64,000 nt of DNA from Bacteroidota bacterium (GCA_013286305.1 JABDFW010000003.1:1-64000), one strand, 5' to 3'. Numbered from the stretch's first letter, positions 24,456 to 34,523 are shown. Notes: generated by a model not told the origin, from the letters alone. Numbers and translations: made by a program.

Positions 24456-26804
24456 TTATTTATCGTCTGCCTCTTTTTGTAAAATTTCAAAGTTTCTCAC
24501 AACACTTTCGCCGTTTTCATCTACAATAGTTAAAGTATGTTTACCTGGTGATGGGTTTAATGCCATTTGGTGAAATTGGGTAGTAACCCCAATATAAGTA
24601 TCATCCAGGTGCCAAAAGATTTTTGCATTCTTATTTCGGTCGGTTGCAGTAAACACGGTTCTTCCGCGGTCGCCGCTTAGCTCAAGCGGTATATATATTT
24701 TAGCATCGTTCTCGGGGTAAATGATATCCAGTGGCTTTAAAGTTTCGTTCGTACAACCGGCCATAAAAGGCGGTAAAGATTGATAGCCTGTATGTTTTTG
24801 CTTATAATAGTATTCAATAGTGGGTGGCAGCACAAACCAGGAACGGTGCACCATTTCAGAAGGTAGTATGCAATTTTCTGTTACCCGGTAAGCACCGGTT
24901 TTATCCAAGTGTATCACCCTGTGATACGGGCAAACAGGCGCATTTACGGCACGGCTTGAAACCAATATGGTATCAATTGTTGTGCAGTCGGGGCCGGCTT
25001 TAAACCCTGATTCATGGCAAACGGGCATATATACGTATCCCGAAGCTGGTGGTTGAAACCAATTAGATGCCGGCAGCAAACGGAATATGTCAAACAGCAC
25101 AGGCGCTGCTGTGCTAATGCCGGTAAGATCCGGCCTGCCCTCGCCTGTAGTGTTGCCCACCCACACAATTACGCAATACTTCGGGGTAAACCCAACAGCC
25201 CATCCATCCCTGAAGCCAAAGCTTGTACCAGTTTTCCAGGCAATATGCTGGGCGGATGAAAATGATCCCCACAGGCCCTCCTCTCCCGGCCGCATTACTT
25301 CGTTCATCGCAGTAAATGTGTGCCACAGGGAAGGGTAATCAAAAAGCTGTGTAGACGGGACATTCTTATCTGTTACCTTCCTTCCCTCCTTTGTTACATA
25401 ACCGGGCATAAACCAATCTTTTTGATTCCACTTGCCATTATTCTTTCCCTGGTGGTTATACATACGCGCCATGCTGCTGTAAACCCCCGCAAGCTCATAT
25501 GGCGATATTTCGCAGCCACCCAGTACCAGGCTCATACCATAAGTATTGGCCGGCCGGTTTAAAGTAGTAATGCCGCATTGCTTAAGCACATCATAAAACT
25601 TTTGATACTTAAACTGCATAAGCATACGCACTGCAGGAATATTCAGGCTGCGGGAAAGTGCCCTGTTTGCAGGTACCGCACCATCGTAACCGAGATCAAA
25701 GTTTGCGGGTGCATAGCCGCCCAGCTGCGTTGGGATATCGGGAACAAGCTGCTGCGGAAGCATAGTGCCTTCTGTAAGCAGAGAAGCATACAACAACGGC
25801 TTTAAAGTGCTGCCGGGGCTACGGTGGGAAGCCAGCACGTCAACATCGCTCTCAATAGAAGTATCAGATGGAATATACACATTGCCTACGTAAGCCAATA
25901 TATTGCCCGATTCAACATCTACTACCATAGCGGCAGCATTGTTTATTTGGTTGCCTTTTAGCTGCTCATGGTGCTGGAAAATAATGTCGTTTACCTGTTG
26001 CTGCAGGTTAATATTAATAGTGGTTTGAATTTCGGTGGTAAGAGAAACGTCGTTACTTTTAAGGGCCGGATAATCCTTTTTAAACCGGTTGAATAAATGT
26101 AATGCCAACTGTGGCAAGGGCTTTGGGTTACCGGGCAATGGTTCCAGTTTGGCAAGGCTGCCCGTTGTGGCATCAATAACTTTATTCTTAACAAGCTTAT
26201 CCAGCAACTCATTTCTTTTACGCAACAATTCATCCCTGTTTTTGCCGGGATGCACTAAGGAAGGCGCATTGGGCAATACGGCGAGAGAAGCCATTTCGCC
26301 CCAGCTAAGTTTATCGGGCGCCCTGCCGAAATAGCGCCATGACGCGGCATCAAGCCCCACTACATTGCTGCCAAAAGGTGCATTGGCCGCATACAGGGCT
26401 AATATTTGTTTTTTGTTATAGGAAAATTCAACCCGCAATGCAAGGATAGTTTCACACAGCTTATTCCAAATATTACGGCTGTCGTTCTTTTTGTATAACC
26501 GAACCACCTGCATGGTAAGCGTGCTGCCACCGCTTACTACTTTTTTGTTACGCATGTTTCTGGTCATCGCTCTCGCTATAGCCATAGGATCAACACCTGG
26601 GTGATAGAAAAAACGCTTATCTTCAAATGTGGTGATACACTCAACAAATTTATCGGGCACGTCTGCATTGTATGGAAAATGCCATTGGCCGTCTGGAGCA
26701 ATAGAGGCATTAAGCAGGTTGCCATCTTTATCGGTAATCACAAATGAGGTGCGGGCATTAAAAAGATGCGCAGGCAAAGCAAGCCAAAACCAAAGCAACA
26801 GCAA
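24456..26804 (-). CDS. pbpC: Penicillin-binding protein 1C
   Basis: 782 aa from TTG 26804. Bifunctional peptidoglycan synthase: GT51 transglycosylase (TTFEDKRFFYHPGVDP, GGSTLTMQVVRL), transpeptidase (SPGSTLKPLLYASL with the S-x-x-K serine, and KTGTSFGFRDGWAVGFTP), and a C-terminal BiPBP_C domain (about 690-775). The open frame continues upstream to 26912 with sequence that looks like the true cytoplasmic tail and start of the membrane anchor (SLKAKIKWSAFILLLLWFW). No ATG, GTG or other TTG exists there, so the real start is unclear. No alpha-2-macroglobulin gene adjoins it, unlike in many genomes. Confidence 0.9.
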   Translation of the reverse strand: MLLLWFWLALPAHLFNARTSFVITDKDGNLLNASIAPDGQWHFPYNADVPDKFVECITTFEDKRFFYHPGVDPMAIARAMTRNMRNKKVVSGGSTLTMQVVRLYKKNDSRNIWNKLCETILALRVEFSYNKKQILALYAANAPFGSNVVGLDAASWRYFGRAPDKLSWGEMASLAVLPNAPSLVHPGKNRDELLRKRNELLDKLVKNKVIDATTGSLAKLEPLPGNPKPLPQLALHLFNRFKKDYPALKSNDVSLTTEIQTTININLQQQVNDIIFQHHEQLKGNQINNAAAMVVDVESGNILAYVGNVYIPSDTSIESDVDVLASHRSPGSTLKPLLYASLLTEGTMLPQQLVPDIPTQLGGYAPANFDLGYDGAVPANRALSRSLNIPAVRMLMQFKYQKFYDVLKQCGITTLNRPANTYGMSLVLGGCEISPYELAGVYSSMARMYNHQGKNNGKWNQKDWFMPGYVTKEGRKVTDKNVPSTQLFDYPSLWHTFTAMNEVMRPGEEGLWGSFSSAQHIAWKTGTSFGFRDGWAVGFTPKYCVIVWVGNTTGEGRPDLTGISTAAPVLFDIFRLLPASNWFQPPASGYVYMPVCHESGFKAGPDCTTIDTILVSSRAVNAPVCPYHRVIHLDKTGAYRVTENCILPSEMVHRSWFVLPPTIEYYYKQKHTGYQSLPPFMAGCTNETLKPLDIIYPENDAKIYIPLELSGDRGRTVFTATDRNKNAKIFWHLDDTYIGVTTQFHQMALNPSPGKHTLTIVDENGESVVRNFEILQKEADDK

Positions 26805-26974
26805 TATAAAAGCACTCCATTTTATTTTTGCTTTAAGGGAGCGGTTTTTTAGAAAGGGTTTGATATGATGAAATGGAAGTTTGATATAGTTACAACTACT
26901 TAATAAATGTATTTACTTTACGGCTAACAAATAAGGGTTTTATTAAAGGTTAGGAAAAATTTATGATGGCAACC

Positions 26975-27010
26975 TAAAAAAAGGCAGCCCTGTAAAATTG
27001 CAGGGCAGCC
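26975..27010 (-). terminator. Terminator after the first ELWxxDGT gene
   Basis: 10-bp stem with one A-A mismatch (26983-26992 / 27001-27010), 8-nt loop, followed on the minus strand by seven Ts (26976-26982). Confidence 0.8.
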
Positions 27011-27041
27011 CTTATTTAAAATCTCATTTTCCTTCAGTTAT

Positions 27042-29141
27042 TTACTGCTTTACAAACCTTGTATTTTTAACGTTTTTACCGGTTATAACCTGCACGTAAT
27101 AAACGCCTGCCGCAAGGGAAGATATGTCAAGGGTTGCCTTATTGCTGCCCTGTACATTGCCCAACTGGCTGCTCAACACGATTTTGCCTTCGCTGTTAAT
27201 AATACGCACAGTTGACTGAGGCACATTCGCATTTGGCAAAGTGTATGTTAACTGAATAGCAGCTCTTGCCGGGTTTGGATAAATGGCTACGCTTACAGAT
27301 TCTTCTTTTACCGGTATTGAAATAATCCTCGAATAGGTGACGTTGCCATCGTTATCATTTGTTTGCAGCCGGTAATATAATACCGATGCATTTGCCGACA
27401 TAGCATTAACATCAATATACTGATAGTTTTGTGTAATAGAACTATTACCTGCCGCTTTAACCGTGCCTATGTTTATAAAGCTGCTGCCGTCCTCACTTTT
27501 TTGAATATTGAAATGGCTGGTATTTATTTCAGTTGAAGTTGACCAGTTTAGCTGCACATCATTTTTAACAGGTACAGCAGTAAAGCTTGCCAGGCTAACA
27601 GGCAAAGTTGTTGTGGTAGCATCAACAATGTACAGATCCCTTTTGCCTGAAGTATTGTCACCATCATCGGCAGTAAAATAGAGGTGGTTATTAAAAATGC
27701 CCATAAATTCGGGAGAAGACCCATTGCTGCCGGGGTTTATATCCTTGACAAGTGTTGTTCCCCCAGAAGTGCCGTCAGATGTCCATAATTCTAATCCATG
27801 AGAACCATCGTTGGCACTAAAGTATAACCCCTGGGCGGTATAAAAATAACCCGTAGTGCCTGTTAAAGATCCGCCACTGCCCGGTTGTATATCTTTTACC
27901 ATACTCGTATTTGCTTTGGTACCATCAGTAATCCATAATTCAGTGCCATGCGTACCATCATTTGCACTAACAAATATTTTTCCCTTATATAATGTACTGC
28001 TGGTTTGGCCGAAGGCAGAAAAACCAATAAGAGCAATTGCATTGGAAGAAGCGCTTCCCGGATTAATATCGTCCATTAAGGTGGTACCTGTACCCGTGCC
28101 GTCAGAAAGCCATAGCTCAGTACCTGATGTACCGGTTGTTGCGGTAAACATAAAATTGCCGGTGAAATTCACGCTGGTGGTCAAAAATGGCAATGAGCTG
28201 TTTATTCCCGGATAAATGTCTTTTACAATATTAGTTCCTCCAGTGGTACCATCTGTAACCCATAGCTCAGTACCCGTTGAAAGAGACTGGGTACCGTCAA
28301 AATATATTTTGTTATTAAACTTTGTATAGCCAAATGTTGGTGTACCTGAAAAAGAGCCAAAATCTTTTATTAAAGTAGTGCCCCCTGATGTACCATCGCT
28401 AATCCAAAGTTCTGAATTCCCCAAAATAAGCCCCCCAACAACAACATCAAAAATGGTTTTGGTACCGAAAGACGTAAGGGGGCCAAAATAAGGTTCGCCG
28501 CTGCCGGCTACAATATCTTTTAATAAGATCGTACCGCCCAACGAGCCATCTGACCTCCATAATTCATAACCATGGGTTCCGTCGTTCGCTGTAAAAAATA
28601 ACATGCTGTTATTTAGAAAAAAGGTTGCAGAATCAAGGCTGCCAGCCGCACCCGGGTTAATATCTTTTACCATCGCCGTTCCGCCACTTGTGCCATCCGA
28701 TTTCCATAATTCATTTCCGTGGGTTCCGTCGTTGGCTGAAAAATATATGACATTATTGATAACATTAAAATGTTTGGGGGATGAACTGTCTACGCCAGCA
28801 TTAATATCCTTTACCAGGCTTGTACCAGCGTCGGTGCCATCGGTAACCCACAGTTCTGATCCATCGGCAGTACTTACCCCTGAAAAATACAGTTTGTTGT
28901 TTATTATGGCAATGCCGCCCAACATATCAAATTTTACTTTGGTGGTGTATATTACTGTGTTAACAGCCGTGCCATCTGTAGTCCACAGCGAACCACTTGA
29001 ATCAGCCATCAAAAATTTCCCGTTAAAAGGAATACCAAACCTGATATTGGTATTGTTGGAAAGCTTGGTAACCTGTGCTGTACTGGCAGCCGGCATGATA
29101 ATAAGAAAGGAAAGAATACAGTAGTGTAAAAGTTGTTTCAT
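27042..29141 (-). CDS. ELWxxDGT-repeat protein with T9SS sorting domain (copy 1)
   Basis: 699 aa from ATG 29141 (signal peptide MKQLLHYCILSFLIIMPAASTAQ). The middle (about 55-500) is made of roughly 50-residue units with ELWVTDGT/ELWKSDGT cores followed by GTxLVKDINPG, the ELWxxDGT repeat, which probably forms a beta-propeller-like array. Then comes a fibronectin-like stretch (LNWSTSTEINTSHFNI) and a type A T9SS C-terminal sorting domain (IYPNPARAAIQL ... GVYYVQVITGKN). Expected to be secreted to or anchored on the cell surface. Function unknown. Same architecture as the next gene; the last 190 residues are nearly identical. Confidence 0.87.
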   Translation of the reverse strand: MKQLLHYCILSFLIIMPAASTAQVTKLSNNTNIRFGIPFNGKFLMADSSGSLWTTDGTAVNTVIYTTKVKFDMLGGIAIINNKLYFSGVSTADGSELWVTDGTDAGTSLVKDINAGVDSSSPKHFNVINNVIYFSANDGTHGNELWKSDGTSGGTAMVKDINPGAAGSLDSATFFLNNSMLFFTANDGTHGYELWRSDGSLGGTILLKDIVAGSGEPYFGPLTSFGTKTIFDVVVGGLILGNSELWISDGTSGGTTLIKDFGSFSGTPTFGYTKFNNKIYFDGTQSLSTGTELWVTDGTTGGTNIVKDIYPGINSSLPFLTTSVNFTGNFMFTATTGTSGTELWLSDGTGTGTTLMDDINPGSASSNAIALIGFSAFGQTSSTLYKGKIFVSANDGTHGTELWITDGTKANTSMVKDIQPGSGGSLTGTTGYFYTAQGLYFSANDGSHGLELWTSDGTSGGTTLVKDINPGSNGSSPEFMGIFNNHLYFTADDGDNTSGKRDLYIVDATTTTLPVSLASFTAVPVKNDVQLNWSTSTEINTSHFNIQKSEDGSSFINIGTVKAAGNSSITQNYQYIDVNAMSANASVLYYRLQTNDNDGNVTYSRIISIPVKEESVSVAIYPNPARAAIQLTYTLPNANVPQSTVRIINSEGKIVLSSQLGNVQGSNKATLDISSLAAGVYYVQVITGKNVKNTRFVKQ

Positions 29142-29516
29142 AATTAGCAATTTTAAGGTGTTGTATAAAAGGTGATTGATTATAAAATGTAAATATTCCG
29201 GGTATCATAAGCACATTGATTAAATAAACGGGCACAGCCCTTAATAAGTGTTCGTGTAACACCCGGCGCTATTTCCGCTTAGTTATTAACTCCTTACGTA
29301 GTACCTGTTTTCCGGTTACATTGGGGGAACAATTTTACTGACGCAGTAGCCAATGGCTTTGATTTTATAGGGAAGGATTAGAGATACCAGGGTTCCAATA
29401 GGGTAAATACCACGTCTGTTAAAGGTTAGGAAGAATTGATGATGGCAAGTTTCAAAAAAACCGCTGTACAAATGTCGGAGAGTTTTTTATGAAACCTGCA
29501 TTTTCTTACAAAATTT
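29142..29516. other. Spacer between the two ELWxxDGT genes
   Basis: 375 bp with no coding signal. At 29416-29446 it carries TTAAAGGTTAGGAAGAATT and GATGATGGCAA, which match 26942-26971 downstream of copy 1. The duplication that made the gene pair therefore included 3' flanking DNA. No clear terminator hairpin is seen for copy 2. Confidence 0.6.
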
Positions 29517-31586
29517 TTATTGTTTTAGAAAACTGGTATTTTGAACTTTTTTACCTGTTATAACCTGCAGATAATAAACACCTGCCGCTAACGAAGCTAT
29601 ATTTAAAGTTGCCCGGTTATTACCCTGCACATTTCCCAACTGGCTGTTTAGCACTGTTTTACCTTCAATATTAATAATGCGTACCGTTGTTTGCTCTGCA
29701 TTTGTGTTTTGTAATGTGTATATCAATTGTATTACATTCTTTGCCGGGTTTGGATAAATAGTAATGCCACTAGATCCCTTTTTTACAGATATTGAGATAA
29801 TTTTTGAATAAGTAATCTTGCCATCCTTATCATTTGTTTGCAAGCGGTAATATAACACCGATACATTGGCTGAAAGTGCATTAACGTCTGTGTATTGGTA
29901 GTTATTTGTAACAGAACTATTACCCACCGCCTGAACTGTGCCTATATTTTTAAAGCCATTGCCATCTTCACTTTTTTGAATATTGAAATGGCTGGTATTT
30001 ATTTCAGTTGAAGTACTCCAGTTTAACTGCACATCAGTTTTATCAGGTATAGCGGTAAAGACCGCCAAACTAACTGGTAAGGAACTGGTATCAGCACCAA
30101 TAACAAAAAGGCTTCTAGGCGTAGTGTTAGGATCCGCATAACCATTATCAACAGCCGAAAAATATAAGTGATTTTTAAATGTACCAACAAACGCCGGGTC
30201 AGAATCGTCACTACCAGTATTAATATCTTCTACCATTCTTGTGCCGGCTCCTGTACCATCAGATTGCCACAATTCCATTCCGTGCAGGCTATCGCTTGCA
30301 GCGAAATAAATGCCTTTGGCAGTATAATAATAGCTAACATATTGTTGATGATGATATCCAAAATCATCATAGGTCACCAAATCAAACGAGCTGGTAACTC
30401 CAGGGTAAATATCTTTTACTATCCTGGTGTTTCCGGCAGTTCCATCCGTTGTCCAAAGCTCGTTGCCATGCGTGCTATCTTTACCGATAAAAAAGGCTTC
30501 ATTTTTCTTAAAAACATTATTTCCAGCCGTGAATAATGTTACAGGACCGTATGCGAATTGGTCAGAAGGAAGGTTGGGAAACGAGTCAATTACAACGGTT
30601 CCATTCGGGGTTCCGTCCAACACGTCGAGTTCGGCATTATTCACGCCGATTATTTCTCCATTTAAAATCATGCATTTGTTTGATGCCAAATTGGTAGAGT
30701 CTTGTATTGCAACTGTGCCGGCAACAGTTCCATCAGTACTCCATAAAGCTCTATAATCGGGGCTGGTGGGAGAGGCGGCCGTAAAATAATACGCATTGTT
30801 TAATTTAAAGTTCGATGAGTACATTGGGTTAGCCGGAAGTTGCACAGTGCCAGCGGCGGTGCCATCTGTAGCCCATGTTGCAATAATGCCGCTTAGCTCA
30901 TGCGTGCTAAACAATATTTTATCGTTAATCGAATCTATGAAACCGAGCCCATAGCTTTCATAATAGTGCGGATCTGTAGAAGGGATGGCTTTAACAAGCA
31001 TAGTGCCTGCTTCGGTGCCATCTGTTTTCCAGAGGCCGCCGCCATTTACCCCATCATCAGCAGCAAAAAATACTGTATTGTTTTTTGCGAACGGGTAATC
31101 ATAAGCGGGCAACCCCTTTGCAATAATTTTTACAATTTTGGTACCCGCATCAGTGCCGTCTGTTTCCCACAATTGATAGCTGCCATCTGCAGCAGATCCT
31201 TCTAAAAAGAGCAGATTGTTAGCAACAATTGCATTTCTGGGAAAGCCTGGTATTTTACTTGTTACCAGATAGGTACCAGCATCCGTGCCATCTGTTGCGT
31301 ACACCCCTTGGCCTGCAGAGGAAGAGGCAAGAAAATATAGCTTGTCATTATAAACAGTAAAGAACGAAATTACTATGGTGAGGTTTGATCCAAACTGCTC
31401 AATCGGGCCGGTTCCATCGGTTGATCCTAATTTTTGACCGCTATTGTCTTCAAAAACAATCATTCTGTTTGTTAGTGTACAAATTTGGCTATTAAAGCTG
31501 CCGCCTATTTTGGTTACCTGCGCATTTGCGCAAACAGAAATTAAAATAGATACCAATAGGGCTGAATAGGGTAGAATGCGTTTCAT
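29517..31586 (-). CDS. ELWxxDGT-repeat protein with T9SS sorting domain (copy 2)
   Basis: 689 aa. Signal peptide MKRILPYSALLVSILISVCANAQ, ELWxxDGT-type repeats (ELWTTDGT, ELWQSDGT, QLWETDGT, and more degenerate YATDGT or WSTDGT units), then the same LNWSTSTEINTSHFNIQK module and T9SS tail (IYPNPAKNVIQL ... GVYYLQVITGKK) as its neighbour. The repeat region has diverged far more than the C-terminal part. Surface-exposed or secreted; role unknown. It is transcribed in the same direction as copy 1 and is probably a separate unit. Confidence 0.87.
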   Translation of the reverse strand: MKRILPYSALLVSILISVCANAQVTKIGGSFNSQICTLTNRMIVFEDNSGQKLGSTDGTGPIEQFGSNLTIVISFFTVYNDKLYFLASSSAGQGVYATDGTDAGTYLVTSKIPGFPRNAIVANNLLFLEGSAADGSYQLWETDGTDAGTKIVKIIAKGLPAYDYPFAKNNTVFFAADDGVNGGGLWKTDGTEAGTMLVKAIPSTDPHYYESYGLGFIDSINDKILFSTHELSGIIATWATDGTAAGTVQLPANPMYSSNFKLNNAYYFTAASPTSPDYRALWSTDGTVAGTVAIQDSTNLASNKCMILNGEIIGVNNAELDVLDGTPNGTVVIDSFPNLPSDQFAYGPVTLFTAGNNVFKKNEAFFIGKDSTHGNELWTTDGTAGNTRIVKDIYPGVTSSFDLVTYDDFGYHHQQYVSYYYTAKGIYFAASDSLHGMELWQSDGTGAGTRMVEDINTGSDDSDPAFVGTFKNHLYFSAVDNGYADPNTTPRSLFVIGADTSSLPVSLAVFTAIPDKTDVQLNWSTSTEINTSHFNIQKSEDGNGFKNIGTVQAVGNSSVTNNYQYTDVNALSANVSVLYYRLQTNDKDGKITYSKIISISVKKGSSGITIYPNPAKNVIQLIYTLQNTNAEQTTVRIINIEGKTVLNSQLGNVQGNNRATLNIASLAAGVYYLQVITGKKVQNTSFLKQ

Positions 31587-31761
31587 CGTTGCAGTACTTA
31601 GGTGGTTAACAATTCAGGTCGCTTAAATCAAAGTGAAATTACATTCAATTTAGATATGCATACTATTTTCTTCATTTTAAATTAATAAGATATAATATTC
31701 TAACGTTCCACCAAAGTTTTCCACTTCTTGTCTCCAGCCTGTAGTACAACCTTCTTTCCGT

Positions 31762-31769
31762 TATCTTTG
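31762..31769 (+). promoter_or_regulatory. Promoter box TATCTTTG for glyA
   Basis: Exact TAnnTTTG, 15 nt upstream of ATG 31785. It argues against the longer in-frame start at 31728. Confidence 0.6.
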
Positions 31770-31784
31770 CGGCAAATTCCACTG

Positions 31785-33065
31785 ATGGTAAGAGATACTT
31801 TGGTTTTTGACCTTATAGCAAAAGAACTGGAACGCCAGCGCCACGGCATTGAGTTGATAGCTTCGGAAAACTTTACCAGCCTGCAGGTGATGCAGGCCAT
31901 GGGCAATGTAATGACCAACAAATACGCTGAAGGCTACCCCGGCAGGCGTTATTACGGAGGTTGCGAAATAGTTGACCAAAGCGAGCAATTAGCGATAGAC
32001 CGCTTAAAGCAGATATTTAACTTAGAATATGCTAACGTTCAGCCACACAGCGGCGCGCAGGCAAATGCAGCAGTGGCCTTAGCGCTTTTACACCCCGGCG
32101 ATACAATTTTAGGGTTAGACCTTAGCATGGGCGGCCACTTAACACATGGCAGCCCTGTTAATTACAGCGGCAAATTGTATAATGCGCAGTTCTACGGGGT
32201 AAAGAAAGAGGATGGCCGCGTGGATTATGATATGATGGAGGCCAAGGCCCGCGAGGTAAAACCTAAAATGATCATTTGCGGAGCAAGCGCTTACAGCCGC
32301 GACTGGGATTACGAACGTATAAGAAAGATTGCCGATGAAGTGGGTGCTTTAATTATGGCGGATATTGCCCATCCCGCAGGCTTGATTGCCAAGGGTTTAT
32401 TGAACGACCCGTTTGACCACTGCCATATCGTTACTTCAACCACGCATAAAACGCTTCGCGGGCCAAGAGGCGGTATCATCATGGTCCGTAAGGACTTTGA
32501 AAACCCTTTTGGTATAAAAGATAATAAGGGCAACACACAGCCGATAAGCAAACTGCTTGACCTGGCGGTTTTCCCGGGCATACAGGGTGGCCCGCTGGAG
32601 CATATTATTGCTGCAAAGGCAATTTCGTTTGGCGAGATACTCACTGATGAATATACTGCCTATGCCAAACAGGTAATTATAAATGCACAGGCCATGGCAA
32701 ACGCCTTTATTGAAAAGGGCTACCAGATCGTGAGCGGCGGTACCGATAACCATTTATTGCTTATTGACCTGCGCAACAAAAACATCAGCGGTAAAAAGGC
32801 AGAACAGGTTTTGGTGCAGGCCGATATTACCGCCAATAAAAACATGGTGCCTTTTGATGATAAAAGCGCTTTTGTTACCAGCGGCATCCGTTTTGGGGTG
32901 CCTGCCATTACTACCCGCGGCATGGTTGAAGAACACATGCAGTTTGTGGTAAACTCGGTAGACAAAGTGCTGATGCATGCCGATGATGCAGTCATCATAG
33001 CCGGCGTAAAAGGCGAAGTAAACGAGTTTATGAAGCAGTTTAAACTGTACCCGGAATTGGGATGA
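31785..33065 (+). CDS. glyA: Serine hydroxymethyltransferase
   Basis: 426 aa PLP enzyme that interconverts serine and glycine with tetrahydrofolate. The start at 31785 gives [18 protein letters not shown], matching the family. Signature motifs: [31 protein letters not shown], and the PLP-lysine segment [13 protein letters not shown] with K222. Complete and of normal length. It is followed by a perfect GC-rich hairpin and a large palindrome before the convergent phosphoesterase gene. Confidence 0.96.
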   Translation: MVRDTLVFDLIAKELERQRHGIELIASENFTSLQVMQAMGNVMTNKYAEGYPGRRYYGGCEIVDQSEQLAIDRLKQIFNLEYANVQPHSGAQANAAVALALLHPGDTILGLDLSMGGHLTHGSPVNYSGKLYNAQFYGVKKEDGRVDYDMMEAKAREVKPKMIICGASAYSRDWDYERIRKIADEVGALIMADIAHPAGLIAKGLLNDPFDHCHIVTSTTHKTLRGPRGGIIMVRKDFENPFGIKDNKGNTQPISKLLDLAVFPGIQGGPLEHIIAAKAISFGEILTDEYTAYAKQVIINAQAMANAFIEKGYQIVSGGTDNHLLLIDLRNKNISGKKAEQVLVQADITANKNMVPFDDKSAFVTSGIRFGVPAITTRGMVEEHMQFVVNSVDKVLMHADDAVIIAGVKGEVNEFMKQFKLYPELG

Positions 33066-33078
33066 CCTCACCCCCTGC

Positions 33079-33102
33079 CCCCTCTCCGCAGGCGGAGAGG
33101 GG
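33079..33102. repeat. GC-rich perfect hairpin after glyA
   Basis: CCCCTCTCCGC / GCGGAGAGGGG, an 11-bp stem with a 2-nt loop, embedded in CTCACCCCCTGCCC words. It lacks a T-tract on the plus strand, so it looks like a dispersed repeat rather than a classic terminator. Confidence 0.6.
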
Positions 33103-33138
33103 AGAAGTACGATGTGTTTTTCAAGCATACCTATTTTT

Positions 33139-33185
33139 AAACTCCAAAACTGTCAGACGGGGACCGTCAGACAGTTTTGGAGTTT
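33139..33185. repeat. Large palindrome spanning the phosphoesterase stop codon (P1)
   Basis: Arms AAACTCCAAAACTGTC (33139-33154) and GACAGTTTTGGAGTTT (33170-33185) are perfectly complementary. They enclose an inner GACGG-GGA-CCGTC stem, giving about 21 pairs with one A-A mismatch. It contains the last five codons (NSKTV) and the stop of the minus-strand gene. It could also act as a bidirectional terminator between the convergent genes. Confidence 0.75.
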
Positions 33186-34000
33186 ACTTTTGTATTTGTT
33201 GCCGCATCCATTTGATAGGTGAGTATGTCGCCGCTTTTTAATACTTCTACGATCCGGTATCCCCTATACTCCGTTCCCCAATTGCCTGCAATGTGTGAGT
33301 CCCAGAAATAGCATTTGCCTTCGTTTTCTTTTACATTGTCCAGGTTATGGTCGTGGCCATGAAATATGGCCTTTAAATTCGGCTGCTGGTTAAAGAGGGC
33401 TATTATTTCAGGGCAATCAATACCGCCGCCAATGGCTTTGAATGGCGCAATATGCATGAAAACCATTACGTGCTTTTTGCTTTTGTATTTATCAAATTGC
33501 TGCTTTGCCCAATTAACATCCGCGCATATATAATCTCCTTTTTCGTTGGCCGTATCAAGAATAATAAAAGCTGTACCGCCTTTATCAATTGTATAATTCA
33601 AAAGCATGCCCCATGTTTTTTCCCAAGCGGCGCCGTCAATCATGTCGTGGTTGCCGTGGGAAACATAATAAGGCATCTTCAATCCATCCCATTTCTTTTT
33701 AACGATGGGGAGAAATGAGGGGTCATTATGAAACAGGTCGCCGTTTACCATGGTGAATTCCACTCCTCTGCCTTCTTTTTCTTTATTAAGCCATTCTATC
33801 ATTTTATCATGCCGAAATTCGTAGTCTGTTTCCGGCTGGCCGTAATGGCCATCTGATGCTATGGCAAACCGCAACAATACATCATTTACTGGGGGCATTG
33901 CAAATGAGGCCGGTGCAAACGCCTGCAAGGTGCTGCCCGCACCAATAACGATTACCCCTTTAAGGGTTAATTTCAAAAAATCCCTTCTTGACAGGGCCAT
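33167..34000 (-). CDS. Tat-exported calcineurin-like metallophosphoesterase
   Basis: 277 aa. The N-terminus MALSRRDFLKLTLKGVIVIG is a twin-arginine (SRRDFLK) signal peptide, so the protein is exported folded. The metallophosphoesterase core is visible: ASDGHYG, VNGDLFHND, YVSHGNHDM, MHIAPF and FHGHDHNLDN, the usual Asp/His/Asn metal set. Likely periplasmic phosphodiesterase or phosphatase; substrate unknown. Its last residues and stop codon are provided by the palindrome at 33139-33185. Confidence 0.87.
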   Translation of the reverse strand: MALSRRDFLKLTLKGVIVIGAGSTLQAFAPASFAMPPVNDVLLRFAIASDGHYGQPETDYEFRHDKMIEWLNKEKEGRGVEFTMVNGDLFHNDPSFLPIVKKKWDGLKMPYYVSHGNHDMIDGAAWEKTWGMLLNYTIDKGGTAFIILDTANEKGDYICADVNWAKQQFDKYKSKKHVMVFMHIAPFKAIGGGIDCPEIIALFNQQPNLKAIFHGHDHNLDNVKENEGKCYFWDSHIAGNWGTEYRGYRIVEVLKSGDILTYQMDAATNTKVNSKTV

Positions 34001-34148
34001 AATACTTTATTTGAATGCTAAATAAAAGTATTTATTTAACCTGGATGTTACGCAGAAATTTGCCTCTCTCTATCCGCCGCGGCGCACTCTGCCATAGAGA
34101 GGGACTTTGCGAAGAACCCTTCTTATTTATGCGAAGCACCTTATGCAA

Positions 34149-34198
34149 AAATAATCTTACACTTATACACCAATGACATCGTTTTTGTAAGATTATTT
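34149..34198. repeat. Stem-loop X1
   Basis: 12-bp perfect stem AAATAATCTTAC / GTAAGATTATTT around a 26-nt loop that contains ACCAATGACATCGTTTTT. The loop resembles that of X2 (34593-34634), although the stem sequence is different. Confidence 0.65.
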
Positions 34199-34295
34199 GT
34201 CTGAACCACGATTTGGGTGGATTTATAAGATCATGAGGATTGGATAGCATTCAAAATTCCTTGCTTTCAACCTTCAATTTCTTTTGTGCATAAAA

Positions 34296-34327
34296 TTGCT
34301 TTTGAAAACACCAGCAAAGGCGAAAAA
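34296..34327 (+). repeat. AACACC-GCAAAGGCG motif, copy a
   Basis: Stem TTGCT / AGCAA (34296-34300 and 34313-34317) around TTTGAAAACACC, then AGGCGAAAAA. First of four related motifs in this spacer. Confidence 0.6.
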
Positions 34328-34523
34328 AATTAAACTTGCATTTTACCACAATAACCCTTCAGTTATGGCAATAACAAGCCAGGTACGCGGGTACGTTACA
34401 AAATGTTACGCATAAGCGCTATTTTTTCAACAGGAATTAGAGCAAAGTACCCAATCAATCTTCTCGTTTCCTTCAATGTTCAAAATTCCTTGCCTTCAAA
34501 CTTGAGTTTCTTTTTGCGTACAC

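Noticed and set aside
31700..31745. Minus-strand peptide ending [12 protein letters not shown] before glyA, which looks protein-like
   Set aside because: It could be the tail of a lost gene, but it is only about 15 codons, runs straight into the glyA promoter and I could not assign it to a family.
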